Shown here piece by piece: positions 11,695 to 23,052 of a stretch of 64,000 bases of DNA. The DNA lies in the NCBI RefSeq assembly GCF_009727055.1, contig NC_052356.1, positions 4,200,076 to 4,264,075 of the forward strand. Direction: 5' to 3'. The stretch's first letter is position 1. Every line of letters begins with the position of its first letter. Source of the DNA: Benincasa hispida (taxonomy: Eukaryota > Streptophyta > Magnoliopsida > Cucurbitales > Cucurbitaceae). Position numbers and translations under genes: made by a program. The notes below the pieces were generated by a model, which saw nothing but the letters and a program-made list of their open reading frames with translations, did not search any database and was not told the origin of the DNA.

Positions 11695-12105
11695 GCGATC
11701 GCGGGGTCTTCGTGGGCGATCGTCTAGTGTTACTCAGCGATCGTGTAGCAGAGCTAAGCGATTATGTAGCCGAGCTCAGCGATCATATACCATTTGGTAG
11801 GCGATCGTATAGCATTGGGTAGGCAATCATATAGCATTTTGTTATTCAATGATCGTGTAGCAGAGCTAAGCGATCATGTAGCTAAGCTCAGCGATCGTGT
11901 AGAATTTGGTAGGCAATCGTATAGCATTGGGTAGGCGATCGTATAACATTTTGATACTCAGCGATCATGCAACAAAGTTGCTATCATGTAGCCGAGCTCA
12001 GTGATCGTGTAGCATTTGGTAAGCGATCGTATAGCATTGGGTATGTGATCGTATAGCATTGGGTAGGCAATCGTATAACATTTTGGTGTCGTCTGGTAGG
12101 TCGTC
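11695..12105. repeat. Tandem array of a gcgatcgtatagc-type motif
   Basis: I count 18 imperfect units built on agcgatcgtgtagc / ggcgatcgtatagcat, spaced about 20-25 bp. Linkers alternate between agagcta/cgagctc and atttggta/attgggta forms, which suggests a higher-order repeat of several units. The array lies inside the inner CACTA between its left subterminal palindromes and the transposase gene. Related words (cgatcgtttag) occur in the Copia LTRs and leader elsewhere in the window. Confidence 0.8.
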
Positions 12106-12623
12106 GGTCCGTGGTGCCGTTGGGATCGTTCGCTGTGAATAAGTATTTCATGCAAACACTTTTGTTATGTGTATATATATATATTTAATTGAAATGTGTA
12201 TATATTTGTTATGTATATGTTTCTTTTTTAGTTTGAGGAGCACTTTGTGATTAGACTAGATGATACAGTTTGGGGATGCACTTACGGATGATGTTTCTTT
12301 TTTTTAGTTTGAGGATGCACTTACGGATGCAGTTTGTGATTAGTTTGTGATATTTTGCTGATCTGTTTGGTTTTATGGGTTTTTGTGATTCTGTTGGAAT
12401 ATAATGTTTGATTATTGGGACCAAATTTTGGTGGATTGTTTATGTTTTAGATGTTAATTTTGCTGATCTGCTGGTTTTTTGTCTTCAATCATCTTCTGCG
12501 AATAAAGATTCTTAAGTTCTCTATAAATATCAATTTCATACAAATTTTATAAGTTGTAGAAGTTATCTAATTTGAATTATTGTAATATTTTTTTTGTAGT
12601 TCCAAGATTAGCTTATTATAAGT

Positions 12624-13984
12624 ATGGATAAATCATGGATGACAAAGAGTAGAATATCTAAAGAGTTTAAGTTTAGTGTGAAAAACTTCTTCAAATTTGG
12701 ATTTTCCAATACAAATAATACTACTATACGTTGTCCTTGTTTGAAATGTGGAAATTGTCAAAGTCATATGGCAATGATATTAGAGATCATTTATATTTTA
12801 ATGAGATTGATGAAAGTTATAAGATTTGGTTTTGGCATGGTGAGGAACTTCCTAGTTCATCCTTGCATGGAAAATCCTCTGAGTGTAGGTATGAAGAGAA
12901 TGATGTTGAAAATATAAAAAAAAAAATGGTTGAAATTGCTCACGAGCAATATTCAAAAGATCCCAATGGATTCAAAAAGTTACTTAATGATGCTGAGAAG
13001 CTATTGTATGAAGGATGCAAAAAGTTCACCAAGTTGTCTACATTAGTGAAGTTGTATAACTTAAAAGTTAGACATGGATGGAGTGACATTAGTTTCTCAG
13101 AACTACTAAAAGCATTAAAGAATATCTTACCTTCTACTAATGACCTCCCTACATCAATGTATGAAGCAAAGAAAACATTAGGTGCACTAGGAATGGAATA
13201 TGAAAAGATTCATGCATGCCCTAATGATTGTTGCTTGTATCGAAAGGAATATGCCAATGCAATTGTGTGTCCTGAATGCAGTGAGTCAAGGTGGAAATAT
13301 GGTAAAGACACAAATAAGAAGAAGAAAATCCCTACCAAAATAATGTGGTATTTTCCTCCTATACCACGTTTTCAACAGATGTTTAGAAATGTTGAATGTA
13401 CTAAAAATCTGACTTGGCATGCTAATGAGAGACAAATGGATGATAAATTACGTCACCCTGTAGACTCTGTAGCTTGGAAGTTAGTTGACACCATGTGGCC
13501 GAACTTTAGTTCTAAACCTACTAATCTTCGTTTAGCATTGTCAGCAAATGGAATAAATCCACATAGTGATATGAGCTCTAAGTATAGTTGTTGGCCAGTT
13601 GTTATGGTAATTTATGATCTTCCTCCATGGTTGTGTATGAAAAGAAAGTTTATGATGTTATCAATATTGATTTCAGGTCCAAAACAACCAGGGGATGACA
13701 TTGGGATATACTTAGAGCCATTGATTGATGATGTAAAACTTCTGTGGGAAAGTGGTGTGCAATATTATGATGCTTATAAAGAGGAACTATTCAACTTAAG
13801 AACAGTTTTATTGTGGACGATCAATAATTTTCCAGCATATGGAAACCATAGTGGATATAGTGTCAAAGGTTATAAGGCATGTCCGATTTGTGGAGATAAC
13901 ACAACTTCATTAAGACTAAAACATGGGAAAAAAATGGCATACCTTGGCCATCGAAAATTTCTAGCACAAAATCATCCTTTTTGA
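12624..13984 (+). pseudogene. CACTA tnp2-type transposase, N-terminal part, frameshifted and truncated
   Basis: The start M-D-K-S-W-M and the C-P-C-x-K-C zinc-like cluster form the transposase-associated domain (PF13963 type). After about 45 residues the homology moves to another frame near 12755-12775, indicating a single-base indel. The second frame runs to 13984 and contains the Transposase_21/tnp2 (PF02992 type) landmarks: C-P-N-D-C-C-L-Y-R, W-Y-F-P-P-I-P-R-F-Q, W-P-V-V, P-G-D-D-I-G-I-Y-L-x-P-L, and C-P-I-C-G. It stops at TGA immediately after N-H-P-F, where relatives have an Arg-Arg-Gln-Lys-Lys continuation that is still readable downstream, so the stop is probably a C-to-T change in a CGA codon. 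The rest of the enzyme is absent or unrecognisable. Confidence 0.8.
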
Positions 13985-14124
13985 CGTCAAAAGAAATCAT
14001 TCGATGGTCAGAGAGTTTGTCAAATCGAGATTATCTCTGGAGTTTGAGGTATTCAACTTTTCATTAAGAAAATCAATATTATTTGTCACATTCTTGTCAT
14101 TTTTATTTTGAACTATTAAATTTA

Positions 14125-16372
14125 TATAGAAAGTGAGAAATCAACAATAAGCACGAAGATAGAAGAACAAGTATAATCATCAGATTTCCAAAAGAGGTTA
14201 TGCGAATCTTGTTGAGGAAATGGTACGAATATTCTTAAGTTTAACCATTTTACAAATATTCTTATATCTAACAATATTTTTATTATGCAAAAAAAATTAC
14301 CTTTGTCCAGCGAATGTGATTTTGGACGAGCTAATATGTGGAAAAAAGCTCGGATAAACAAAAAAAAGGAGAGTATGACAATGGGGATGTCGAACAAGTC
14401 GCCAACTGAATAATAAGATTACCAATGTTACATTTGCATGAAATCATTATAATATTTTATATGTGTTATTGAATATATATAATTTACATTTAGGATGAGA
14501 TCATAAAGAATGAAGATCAACTTTAAAAAAAATGATTTACCGAATGATGCTTTGACTCATGCCTTGAGTACTCCGGAATATGGTGGACGCGTACATGGGG
14601 TGGGTGGTTTCATTACACATACCGTTTACTTCCATACAATGAAAAGAGAGGATACACACAAAAAAATTGTTGATGGAAAATGTAGCACTTCGTAAGCGCA
14701 TTAAAGAGTTGGAAGATCAAATTAAAAAAAGCCCAAGATCTGAGCATGGTAGTTGCTCCAAGAATAAAATCCAAAAGATTAAGGAAGGGAAGAAGGTGAA
14801 GGAGATGGAAGCTATTACTGTACAACCAATCTTGAAGGTGAATTGTATTATGAGGTAAATGTATGAGGTAAATTTACTATTAGTTACTTATAAAATTATA
14901 ACTTGGTGGTTTTAGGAGAAAGTTTCAGAGAATGTGGGAAAGGATGAGGAAGTGATTGCTATTAGTGTACCACTGATCTTGAAGGTGAATTGTATAAGTC
15001 CCATGTTCTTCTATCTTATTTAGGAATGAATATTTTACCCATGTTCTATCTTCATTGTACTAGGAAAAAGCTTCAAAGACGATACCGAAAGACAATGAAG
15101 TTACTAGTGCACCATCCAATTTATCAATATCCTTGAAGTCTATTCTCAAGTACGCTGAAAAGGTAATGGTTGATGGGACTAGTATTTCCTTCCAACTACC
15201 TATTGAGCACTTTGGTTTTGGTCGAAAGAGTTATGTTCTACGAGAAGATGTGATCGAGTTTTGTAGCATGTAAAAAGTGAAGACTTTATCAATGGTGGCT
15301 TATATCGCGTAAGTAAATGTTATTTGTTTATGATATATTGTCATTTTATTAATTAGTAGTAAGTTAATGTGTTCTATTTATTATTGTAGGTACCTATTCT
15401 CATTCATTATTGTTCAAATAAAGGGTCGAAGTATATTTTTGTAGATCCATCTCTTATATTCGCGGGCCAAAATACTCGAGAAGTTAGAGCTCGGAACCTT
15501 TGTAGTAGATTAATGGCTTCTGAACACGGTCAATTAGTTATTGCTCCTCATAATCCCAGGTAAGTTTAATTAGTTATACTCATGTTCAGACCTATATACT
15601 CATGTTCTACCTTTTCCTGTTTTTTTCTAATGCAGAATTGTGTTGGGATCATTGTACTTAAAAGCTTTTTGTACTGTGTTCTACCTTAATGTAATGAGCT
15701 ACCTTCATGTTCCATACTAATTAGTTGTGTATTTTATTTAGTGATCATTGGTCGTTAATTGTTATTAATGCGTATGATGATGTGGTGTACTATCTTGACT
15801 CATTGAGAACAAGTTCACGAAAAGATATCATATACATAACAAATATGTAAGCTAACTTTGCTTGAGTTTTTTTTTCGATGTAAAGTTTATTTCATTCTGA
15901 ATATTATACTATACTAGTTGACAAATGTAGGGCAATGACCATTTTACAGTCTCAAAAAAATTTGCAAAGGACTCGAAAAACCACATTCTGGAAAATAGTA
16001 AAGGTAAGTATAAGAGCATTGAAAAAATTAGTAGAATGATGTTTATTTAGTACATTTGTATGATATGTGTATTAATTATTGGCTTTGTATTGTAGTGTCT
16101 GTTACAAGTGAGAATTGTCGAATGTGGGTATTACATTATGAGATATATGCGAGAAATTGTGATTAAAGAGAAGAATATTATAACAGATGCGATATGTACA
16201 TACGCGGAATGGGTTGAATATTTATATTTATATATAGTGTAAATAGTAAATAAATATGTATATCTCACTTTCTATGTTTTATAGATTGATACGAGGAGCT
16301 CGTACTCGCAACTTCAATTGGATGAAGTACACGTGGAATGGGCTGAATATTTAGGTCACTATATCCTATAAA
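14125..16372 (+). pseudogene. CACTA-associated Ulp1-type cysteine protease gene (multi-exon)
   Basis: This is the second gene of the inner CACTA. An N-terminal piece near 14320-14640 has the L-T-H-A-L-S-T-P-E-Y-G-G-R-V-H-G-V-G signature common in these proteins, followed by a short coiled coil at 14670-14740. Later exons, bounded by plausible GT/AG sites, carry L-P-I-E-H-F-G-F-G (about 15195), F-V-D-P-S-L-I (about 15440), D-H-W-S-L-I-V-I-N with Y-Y-L-D-S-L (15743-15810), and V-E-C-G-Y-Y-I-M-R-Y-M (about 16110). The His of D-H-W, the Asp of Y-L-D and the Cys of E-C-G form the C48 protease triad, so all three catalytic residues remain. A stop follows F-C-S-M near 15270. In the family such proteins are presumed SUMO-peptidase-like; their role in CACTA biology is not settled. 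Confidence 0.7.
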
Positions 16373-16849
16373 TTGTGTATGTGGCTACATGGGAATGCCC
16401 AAAACTTTTTTTTTTGTAAATGTTTTGTTAAGCCATTATAGGTTATATACTTCAAAGAAATGTGTGGTAGAGGATAAAATTTTAGTCTTATGAATTTTGG
16501 AATATATAGCACATATAGATTGATCTGACAATTGTGGAATTATCATATATTGGGATGGGTTGATAGAGTAATGTAAATTTTTGGAATTATCATACTGTTG
16601 TATGATTCGTCTTGTAAATTTTGAAACCGTTCATGTAGACATGAGTAATAGAAGAATGAAATTGTTTATTTTAGTATTCTCAATTGTTACGTTGGATGTA
16701 TTAGGCTGATATGTAGACTTAAAATATATGTGCAACTGTTTAATTGATGAAATTATCTTATTGGAACAAATGTAATGCATGAAATGAGAAATGAAAATTA
16801 AATCTGAATGTTTAATTTGGAAAAAAAAAAAGCATAGATGACATTGAAA

Positions 16850-17152
16850 ATGTGTCAAGAATTAGATTACTTAACCCTTATTTTGTGTCAAGATAAAAAT
16901 ATACTTGACAAATAAAAAATGTCAAGAGTAATCACAATAATAAGTATAAAAAATTAATACATTTGAAATGTCATTAGTGTCAAGTGTATTATATTTCTTG
17001 ACACGGAAAATATATCAATAATTATTTCTCTTGACGTTTTTACGGTGTCAAGTTATCATACTATACTTGACACTCGAATAGTTGACGCTTTTATAAGTGT
17101 CAAATATACTCGTTACTTGGCATTGGAAAAATGTCAAGTAATTCAAATTCTG
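16850..17152. repeat. Right subterminal repeats of the inner CACTA
   Basis: Copies of tgtcaag / cttgaca words occur every 20-40 bp, several as inverted pairs (for example acttgacac...gtgtcaa), up to the terminal inverted repeat ending at 17160. They mirror the left array at 11207-11625 but are more degraded. Confidence 0.65.
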
Positions 17153-17160
17153 TAGTAGTG

Positions 17161-17725
17161 AGTTAATTGCTGAAATTTGCCACCACCGTCATCGTATATG
17201 TCCAGAAAAAACTGATATCAACTATTGCTCTTCTCATCATCAATGTTATCATTGTTCCAATCACTTCTATTAAACCTTGTTTCAATTCCATGTAAATACA
17301 TAGAACAAAAGTTTAAAGATTCATTTATGATGTAAGCATCAACAATTGAACCCTCTGGTCGAACTTTGTTTCTAACATATTGTTTCAAATATTGCAAACT
17401 CCTAATACATAACATTGAAACCACATGTCTTAAAAGCCTACAACATAAAAGTGAAACTTCAAGAATATAAGAGAATTCACATACCTTTCAATTGGATACA
17501 TATAACTATATCCAACAGGGCCAACAATTTTGCTTCCCACGACAAATGGATAGCTAAATGGACCATTATGTCAAAAAAATACCGGTAAAAATATCTTTTC
17601 TAACTTACATAAGATGAGTACTATCAATATTCTTTGTGACTTCGATAAAATTATCAATACCGTCAGAATATTGACTAGACCTTTGATCTCTTAAATTTAT
17701 CCAACTACAATCCATATCAAGTACA
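17161..17725 (-). pseudogene. Outer CACTA transposon, N-terminal and DUF4218-like parts
   Basis: On the minus strand 17620-17720 begins with M-D-C-S-W-I-N, a transposase-associated N-terminus. About 60 bp later the sequence jumps to G-P-V-G-Y-S-Y-M-Y-P-I-E-R and then R-P-E-G-S-I-V-D-A-Y-I-I-N-E, C-S-M-Y-L-H-G-I-E-T-R-F-N-R, the hallmark of DUF4218. The whole tnp2 catalytic core that should lie between them is missing, so this copy is an internally deleted element. It continues at 11180 on the other side of the inner CACTA. Confidence 0.75.
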
Positions 17726-19599
17726 AAATAAAGTTAGGTATAAAGTAAACACAAAATAATAAATATTGATACATCTCGATAAAAACTAAAAAGAAAATGA
17801 TTTCGAAGTTTTATCAAATAGCATATTTCTATATCCAATTTTAATATTTTAATAGAAATAAATTTAGTTGGAAAAGAAAACAAAGAAATAAAAATTAAAA
17901 AAAGAGAGAGAGAGAGAAATGAGAAGAAATAAAGGGAAATAAAGGAATAACACAAAATAAAAATAAAAGTTAAAAATAAAAAGAAATACATGTGACACAT
18001 ATAATTTTTTTAAAAAAAAAAACAAGAGTAATAAAGCAAAAAAACAACCCTATTTATCTAAAAATTTTCAAAACCACCCGTTTTTCCTTTTTTTTTTTTT
18101 TTTTAGATGACAAGTGGTGCATGGATGTAAATGCAAATGGGTGTGAGGTATGTTCCAAACGAATCAAAAATTAATATTTGTCAGAGTGTTAGGTTTCAAT
18201 GGGCATGATACAACTATTCATCATAATATCAATTGTCCCATCAATGAAAGAATGGGCCAACATTTGATAAAGTATTCATCTACATAACTTTATTCATGAT
18301 AGCAAAAAGTGTTTCTTTAAAAATATTATTCTTTGCCAACAAGAACATAGCTTAATTGACATAATTCTTGTACTATCCACTTCGAGATTTGAGATTCAAT
18401 TTTCCCACCCTATACTTTAATTACTATACCTTTAAAAAAAAAAAAACATTATTCTTCTCACTCCAATTATTAAAACCACTAAGTACATATTATTTTGTAA
18501 TCTTTAATTAGCTACAATAAATATTGTTTTAAAACTTCATTTGCTACCGTATTTACTATTAACTACAATTTTTACTATTTTACCTTCATCATTTTTTTTA
18601 AAAAAATTTTCTTACGACATTTACTATTTCTTCTTTAAACTAAAATTTATTATAACTAAAACTAAAATAATCTACCTTCTAAACACAAACTATTATAATA
18701 TAGTTATAATAATCACGGATTATAATAACCAACTTATTATCTCAAATGCTCTCCGATTAAAGTTAGATATTTAAAATATAAAGGCAAATAGAATACTTCT
18801 CCAAATATTTTTTAACCAAAAGAATTCCAAAATACATAAATCAAAATAGTATTTAAATCTAGAATTTATGTTAGCTTCTTAAATCTGACTCTAAATTTTT
18901 TAAATATCTACCATTGTTCTTGGTGTTGAACATAAAAAGAAAAACATAACCATGTTTTTTTTTTTTTTTTTTGTCAATTTTTTTTTCAATTTTTTGTTAG
19001 TGGTTTTTGTTTTCTTTTGTTTTTTTTTTAAGCTCGTTAGTGTTTATATAGGTGGACATTATAATCTTAATAATGTAAATTACGTCATAATATAGATATG
19101 TATATGATTGTTCGATGAATAATATGACTTGTATATGTTAAAGACCAAAATAATTTCTTTAGATTTAGTTTTAAAACTAAAATAGATATTTTAGTGTTTT
19201 AAGAGGATTAAAATATTCATATTTTCTAATTAAAAACAAAGTCATATTATCAGATTTTAAAGATCAAAATAGATAACCTGAGAGCTACAAACTAAAATAA
19301 AATAAATAGGTAAATTTAGAGATAGAAATGATATTCAAATTATAGGTATGTATGTGTATATATATGATGAATTTTTTGTTTTCACGGTCTTCTTAAGTAA
19401 ATGTCGTGGAATGAATATTTAAATATATTGTCATTAACAAAGTTCACAAGGGGACTCGTTATCATCATATATCCTCGTGATTGCCATGAAAGTTTTGTCT
19501 CGCTTGTTGAATTCTCCTCCTCCTTCCTTTCGGTTTCATTACTGTTGTGATCATGTTCCATTCTGTTGAAATTTCTTGAATCTGTTCGTTGGTGCTTCG
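17726..19599. other. AT-rich intergenic stretch, nothing recognised
   Basis: The sequence is very AT-rich, with long A, T and GA runs (for example 17900-17918 and 18950-19030). Short open frames here have low-complexity products rich in Phe, Leu, Ile and Lys and no family features. I found neither the 5' terminal repeat of the outer CACTA nor any gene. Confidence 0.5.
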
Positions 19600-19937
19600 A
19601 ACAACCAAGTACGGGGTCCAAGGGCGATGCGCCATGGTAGGAGTTCGTGGGCAACGCCCCCGAAACCTATTCAAAACTCGTATTTGGCATATTTATTTAT
19701 TTGTAGTTATTTATGATTATGACCATAGGGTTTAGATCAGTAGGGCGCTATATAAACTCTCTTACCCTAGAGGCACCGTTTGTATATTAAAAAAACATTC
19801 AAAAAAAACATTCTCTCTAATAATATTGTTTTCCCTCCACCCCGTGGATGTAGCTAATACACCATTAGTGAACTAGCGTATCTGTGTGCCGATTCTTTTA
19901 CATTCTTTTATATTCTTTAATTTTTGTTCTCGTAACA
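19600..19937 (+). mobile_element. LTR fragment of an unidentified retrotransposon
   Basis: A GC-richer block with a palindromic gggcaacgcccc word precedes a good TATA box (ctatataaac at 19749-19758), followed by actctcttaccctag and then a U5-like stretch containing cccgtggatgtagc and gtgaactagcgtatctgtgt. It ends CGTAACA at 19937, directly against LINE coding sequence. This is the usual order of promoter, R and U5 in plant LTRs read on the plus strand. The left boundary is uncertain and no internal region is attached. Confidence 0.5.
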
Positions 19938-19939
19938 TA

Positions 19940-22205
19940 CTCACCCATCTATGTTTTGTTGATGACTTGATGATATTTAATGATGCAAATTGCAATTCAT
20001 TGGCCTTCATGCAGACGATTTTTAGTTAGTTTCAAGTGTTATGTGACCCTATTATAAATGATGAAAAGAGCTCGTTCTTTTGTGATGACTTACCTCTTGT
20101 AAGGCTAAAGATCTTTCAGCGTCTATTGGATTTTTGTCATATGTAGATTGTTTGCCTCTGCTGGAGAGTGTTATTGCCTATGTGAAAGAAGTTGGTCAAC
20201 TAGGACTTTATCTTAATTATGCTGGTCGATCATAGCTTACTCGATCTAATCTCCAATGCTTTCAGGTGTATTGGGACAGTATGTTTGTTTTGTTGGCAAG
20301 AGTTGTTCAAGACTTAGATCGTTCACTTTGCTCCTATCTTTGGAAAGGAAAGCTTGATAGTGTTGAGAGACTACGATTGCTTGGTCAGATGTTTGTTTTC
20401 TATGTGTTGTAAGGGTGATTTATGTTGGGATAAACTCTCTTATGTGAATCTAATAGAATACTAGTCAGCTAGAAAGAACAATAATAATCAAGTAAGGGTA
20501 CAAGAAATTTTAATGCGGAAAACCTCCTCAATGTGAGGAGTAAAAAACCAAGGACTGAAGTCAAAATCTCCACTATAATCAATAATGGGTTACAACGAGT
20601 TCTCCCTAATCACATCTAGAGGCATACACAATAAATATCTCAAGATTAACCTTCCTGGCAACAAAACGGCAACAAATTGAGAAGAATAAAATTAGAAACG
20701 TCTCACTTGAAGTTGCAACCAATTTTTCACGATATCTGACTGTAGATAGCTCCAAAGAAATCTTCTCGGTCTAAATTGAAGACCCTCATGTCAAAAATAT
20801 GTTGTCAAAATTTCAACTCGATCGGACCACGAATCAATCCCTAAATGGCTGAAAAAACGTTGCTGGTTGGAATGAACTTTTCTTCAATTTTCGCTGTCGT
20901 TTTATGTAGTCACGATCTGCGTGCATCGCCAAAATCGGTTGTTATTGTATATGTTAAACTGATTTGACCCCAGGGCCTTGGGCCTTAATTTGGGCTTTCA
21001 CCAAAAAACGGTGAAATAAACCCAACAATTTAGATATCTGTCATATTCCTTCTTAGAATGTCGTTGCTATCATGAAGCTATTATGGTTTATCCTAATCTG
21101 TTTTGAATAATTATGGGTTGCCTGGATGGAGATCTACAACTTGTCCGGTCAAAGTATAATGGTGGTTGGTTCCACTAATTCTTCGTCTTGGTGTTGGTAG
21201 GTTATCCTTCTTGTTAGGGACAATCTACATCTTTTGGTACAATTCTTTATTGATAATGGTCGTCGTAGTTGAGTTTAGTTTGACACTTGGTTAGAAATGG
21301 GTCTTATAATCTAGCAGTATAGTAATGCGGTTATTTTGCATGAAAATAGTTTACCTTCATGCTAAGGTCGATGATTTCTTTTGACTTGATGGGACCTAGG
21401 ATTGACCTTTTAACTCGAGAGAGCTGGTTGACCTCTACAAGCAACTTCAAATGATTATGACTGAAGTTAAGAAAGGAGGATTGTGTGATCTGACTCCCTT
21501 ATCGCTCTGAAATGTTTTCAGGCGCTAATGCATGGGAATCCTTACAATATAGGCACCTTATGGTGATTTGATCTAGCGTCATTTGGTTTGGAGGTAATAT
21601 TCCTAGACATTCTTTGATTGTTTGTCTTTTAATTAGGAATCGATTACAAACATGAAATCATATTAAGTAGATGGTGTTTTGATATCCCTAGTGTATGTGT
21701 TAAGTGCACTAGTGGAGTTGAATCTAAGAATCATTTTTTCTTTGATTGCACTTTTAACTAGACTATTTGGGTGGACATGCTCTTGTAAGGAGGATGTTCC
21801 TATATGATATCTCGTTGAGATACAAAATTTAGTTAGATTTTCCACTTTAGTGCAAGTAATTATTTGTGGCATAAAGTCTGGAGAGTCGCTTAGTGTGTTA
21901 TTTATCATATTTGGTACAAGTGTAGTCTTCGTTTTCATGGAGCTACTTTATGTCTTCTCTACGTGCTTAGTCAGACATTTCTTTGTTGTTCTAAGTGGAT
22001 TGAGGCTTCTATTGTAAGGATCAAGTGAACAAATCTTCTTGAGATATTTTTCCTTGAGTTGTAGGTGTCTTTTCCTTTATATGTTTGGTTCCTTTTTTTT
22101 TTTTTTTTTATCCTTGTTTGTTCCTTATATCATAGGTTGTATTTGTATTTTGATTGTGCCTTGACTTTAGACTTTAAAGTGCCCTTAATAAAATTATAAT
22201 AAAAG
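19940..22205 (+). mobile_element. L1-type LINE, 3' part, heavily decayed
   Basis: Plus-strand reading gives C-F-V-D-D-L-M-I-F near 19951-19980, a form of the F-A-D-D-L reverse transcriptase motif C. Next comes Y-W-D-S-M-F-V-L with S-Y-L-W-K-G near 20270-20350, then a W-F-D-x-W-like stretch near 21280, and finally a zf-RVT zinc cluster (C-x-S-G-x-E-S-x-N-H-F-F-F-D-C) near 21707-21760. These are in the order of a plant L1 ORF2 3' half. Frames shift repeatedly and stops abound. The end near 22200 is A-rich. A solo LTR at 20423-21027 interrupts it. Confidence 0.7.
20423..21027. mobile_element. Solo LTR, 605 bp, with 5-bp target duplications
   Basis: The block starts TGTTGGG and ends CCCAACA, a perfect terminal inverted repeat typical of LTRs. 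The bases ATTTA flank it on both sides (20418-20422 and 21028-21032), a clean target-site duplication. There is no primer-binding site or coding sequence attached. It therefore arose from recombination between the two LTRs of a former full element inside the LINE. Confidence 0.9.
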
Positions 22206-23052
22206 ATTAAAAAATAAAATGGTAAAATGAAAAGAAAAGGTTTGGTCCTATATTGCGATTTATAAATATAAAATAGATAATGATTAATTTGTAATGTGGA
22301 TAACTATATATTAAATACAAGTTTCATACATTAATATCATTTTTATGGAATAAATATTTTAAAATAAATTAGAAACATATAGCAGAATAAACACAAATTT
22401 TGGTTTTATTGAAGTAAATTAACAGAATAAAGAAATTATTGACGAGTTATTATAATATTATTACGCAAGTAATATTTTGACATATTTAAATACCACATGT
22501 TTATACGCAGCAAAATTATTCCTATTTTGTTAGTTTAATTTTCTTTCAATTACTATATTTACAAAACTACATTAGGAAATTATTTTAAATAGTAAAACTG
22601 TTGAAAATATTTATAAGATGTAGCAAAATTTTAGAACTATCAATGATAGATATTGATAGACACTGATAGATGATAGGATAGACACTAATAGAAGTCGATC
22701 AATGTCTATCAGCATCTTTCATTGATAGTTCTCAAATTTTGCTATATTTTGTAAATATTTTTGTTATTTTTTTTATTTAAAAACGGATGAATATATTTTA
22801 AATAGAAATTATTCAGATGTAAATAATAAAAAACTGGAAACTGAAAACGAATTTAGACTACACCAATTGATTTAATACAAGTAAATAAGGATTTAAATTC
22901 AAACTTTAACTTACAAAGGAATTTAAACAATAGTTTGATTTAAAAAAAGAAAAAAAAATGGCTAGAGTTGAAAATAATGTTTTATCCTAACGATTGACTT
23001 AATATATCAAATTAACAATTAAATGTTAGTTCTATTTGAAATAGTTAAATAT
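22206..23052. other. AT-rich intergenic stretch
   Basis: Apart from the small inverted-repeat element at 22574-22786, I see only AT-rich sequence with no open frame of interest. Confidence 0.4.
22574..22786. repeat. Small hairpin element (MITE-like), copy A
   Basis: It is an inverted repeat with ends ggaaattattt...atttaaaaac and inner arms containing tagcaaaattttagaactatcaa and its complement, flanking a series of gatagaca / tgtctatc words. The same element occurs at 26658, 27768 (deleted form) and 31713 inside the FAR gene. A superfamily cannot be assigned from these ends alone. Confidence 0.7.

Larger units (their letters stand above)
11181..17160 (+). mobile_element. Inner CACTA (En/Spm) transposon, about 6.0 kb
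   Basis: The right end, read outward-in, is CACTACTACAGAATTTGAATT. The left end is a degenerate match: 11181-11212 aligns with it after a small insertion. The same 3-mer AGT flanks both ends (11178-11180 and 17161-17163), the expected 3-bp target duplication of CACTA elements. Inside, plus-strand genes for a tnp2 transposase and a Ulp1-type protease are framed by palindromic cttgac-type repeats near both ends. The transposase is broken, so the element is not autonomous. It sits within an older minus-strand CACTA. Confidence 0.8.

Noticed and set aside
11695..12105. Evenly spaced short repeats resembling a CRISPR array
   Set aside because: The repeats are degenerate, the spacers are themselves repeats, and the context is a plant transposon.
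17734..18000. An 88-codon Phe/Leu-rich frame suggesting a membrane protein
   Set aside because: The sequence is simple AT and GA repeats. Such composition yields hydrophobic codons by chance.
19382..19674. Minus-strand frames of 90 and 69 codons
   Set aside because: They overlap LTR-like sequence read on the other strand and show no domain.
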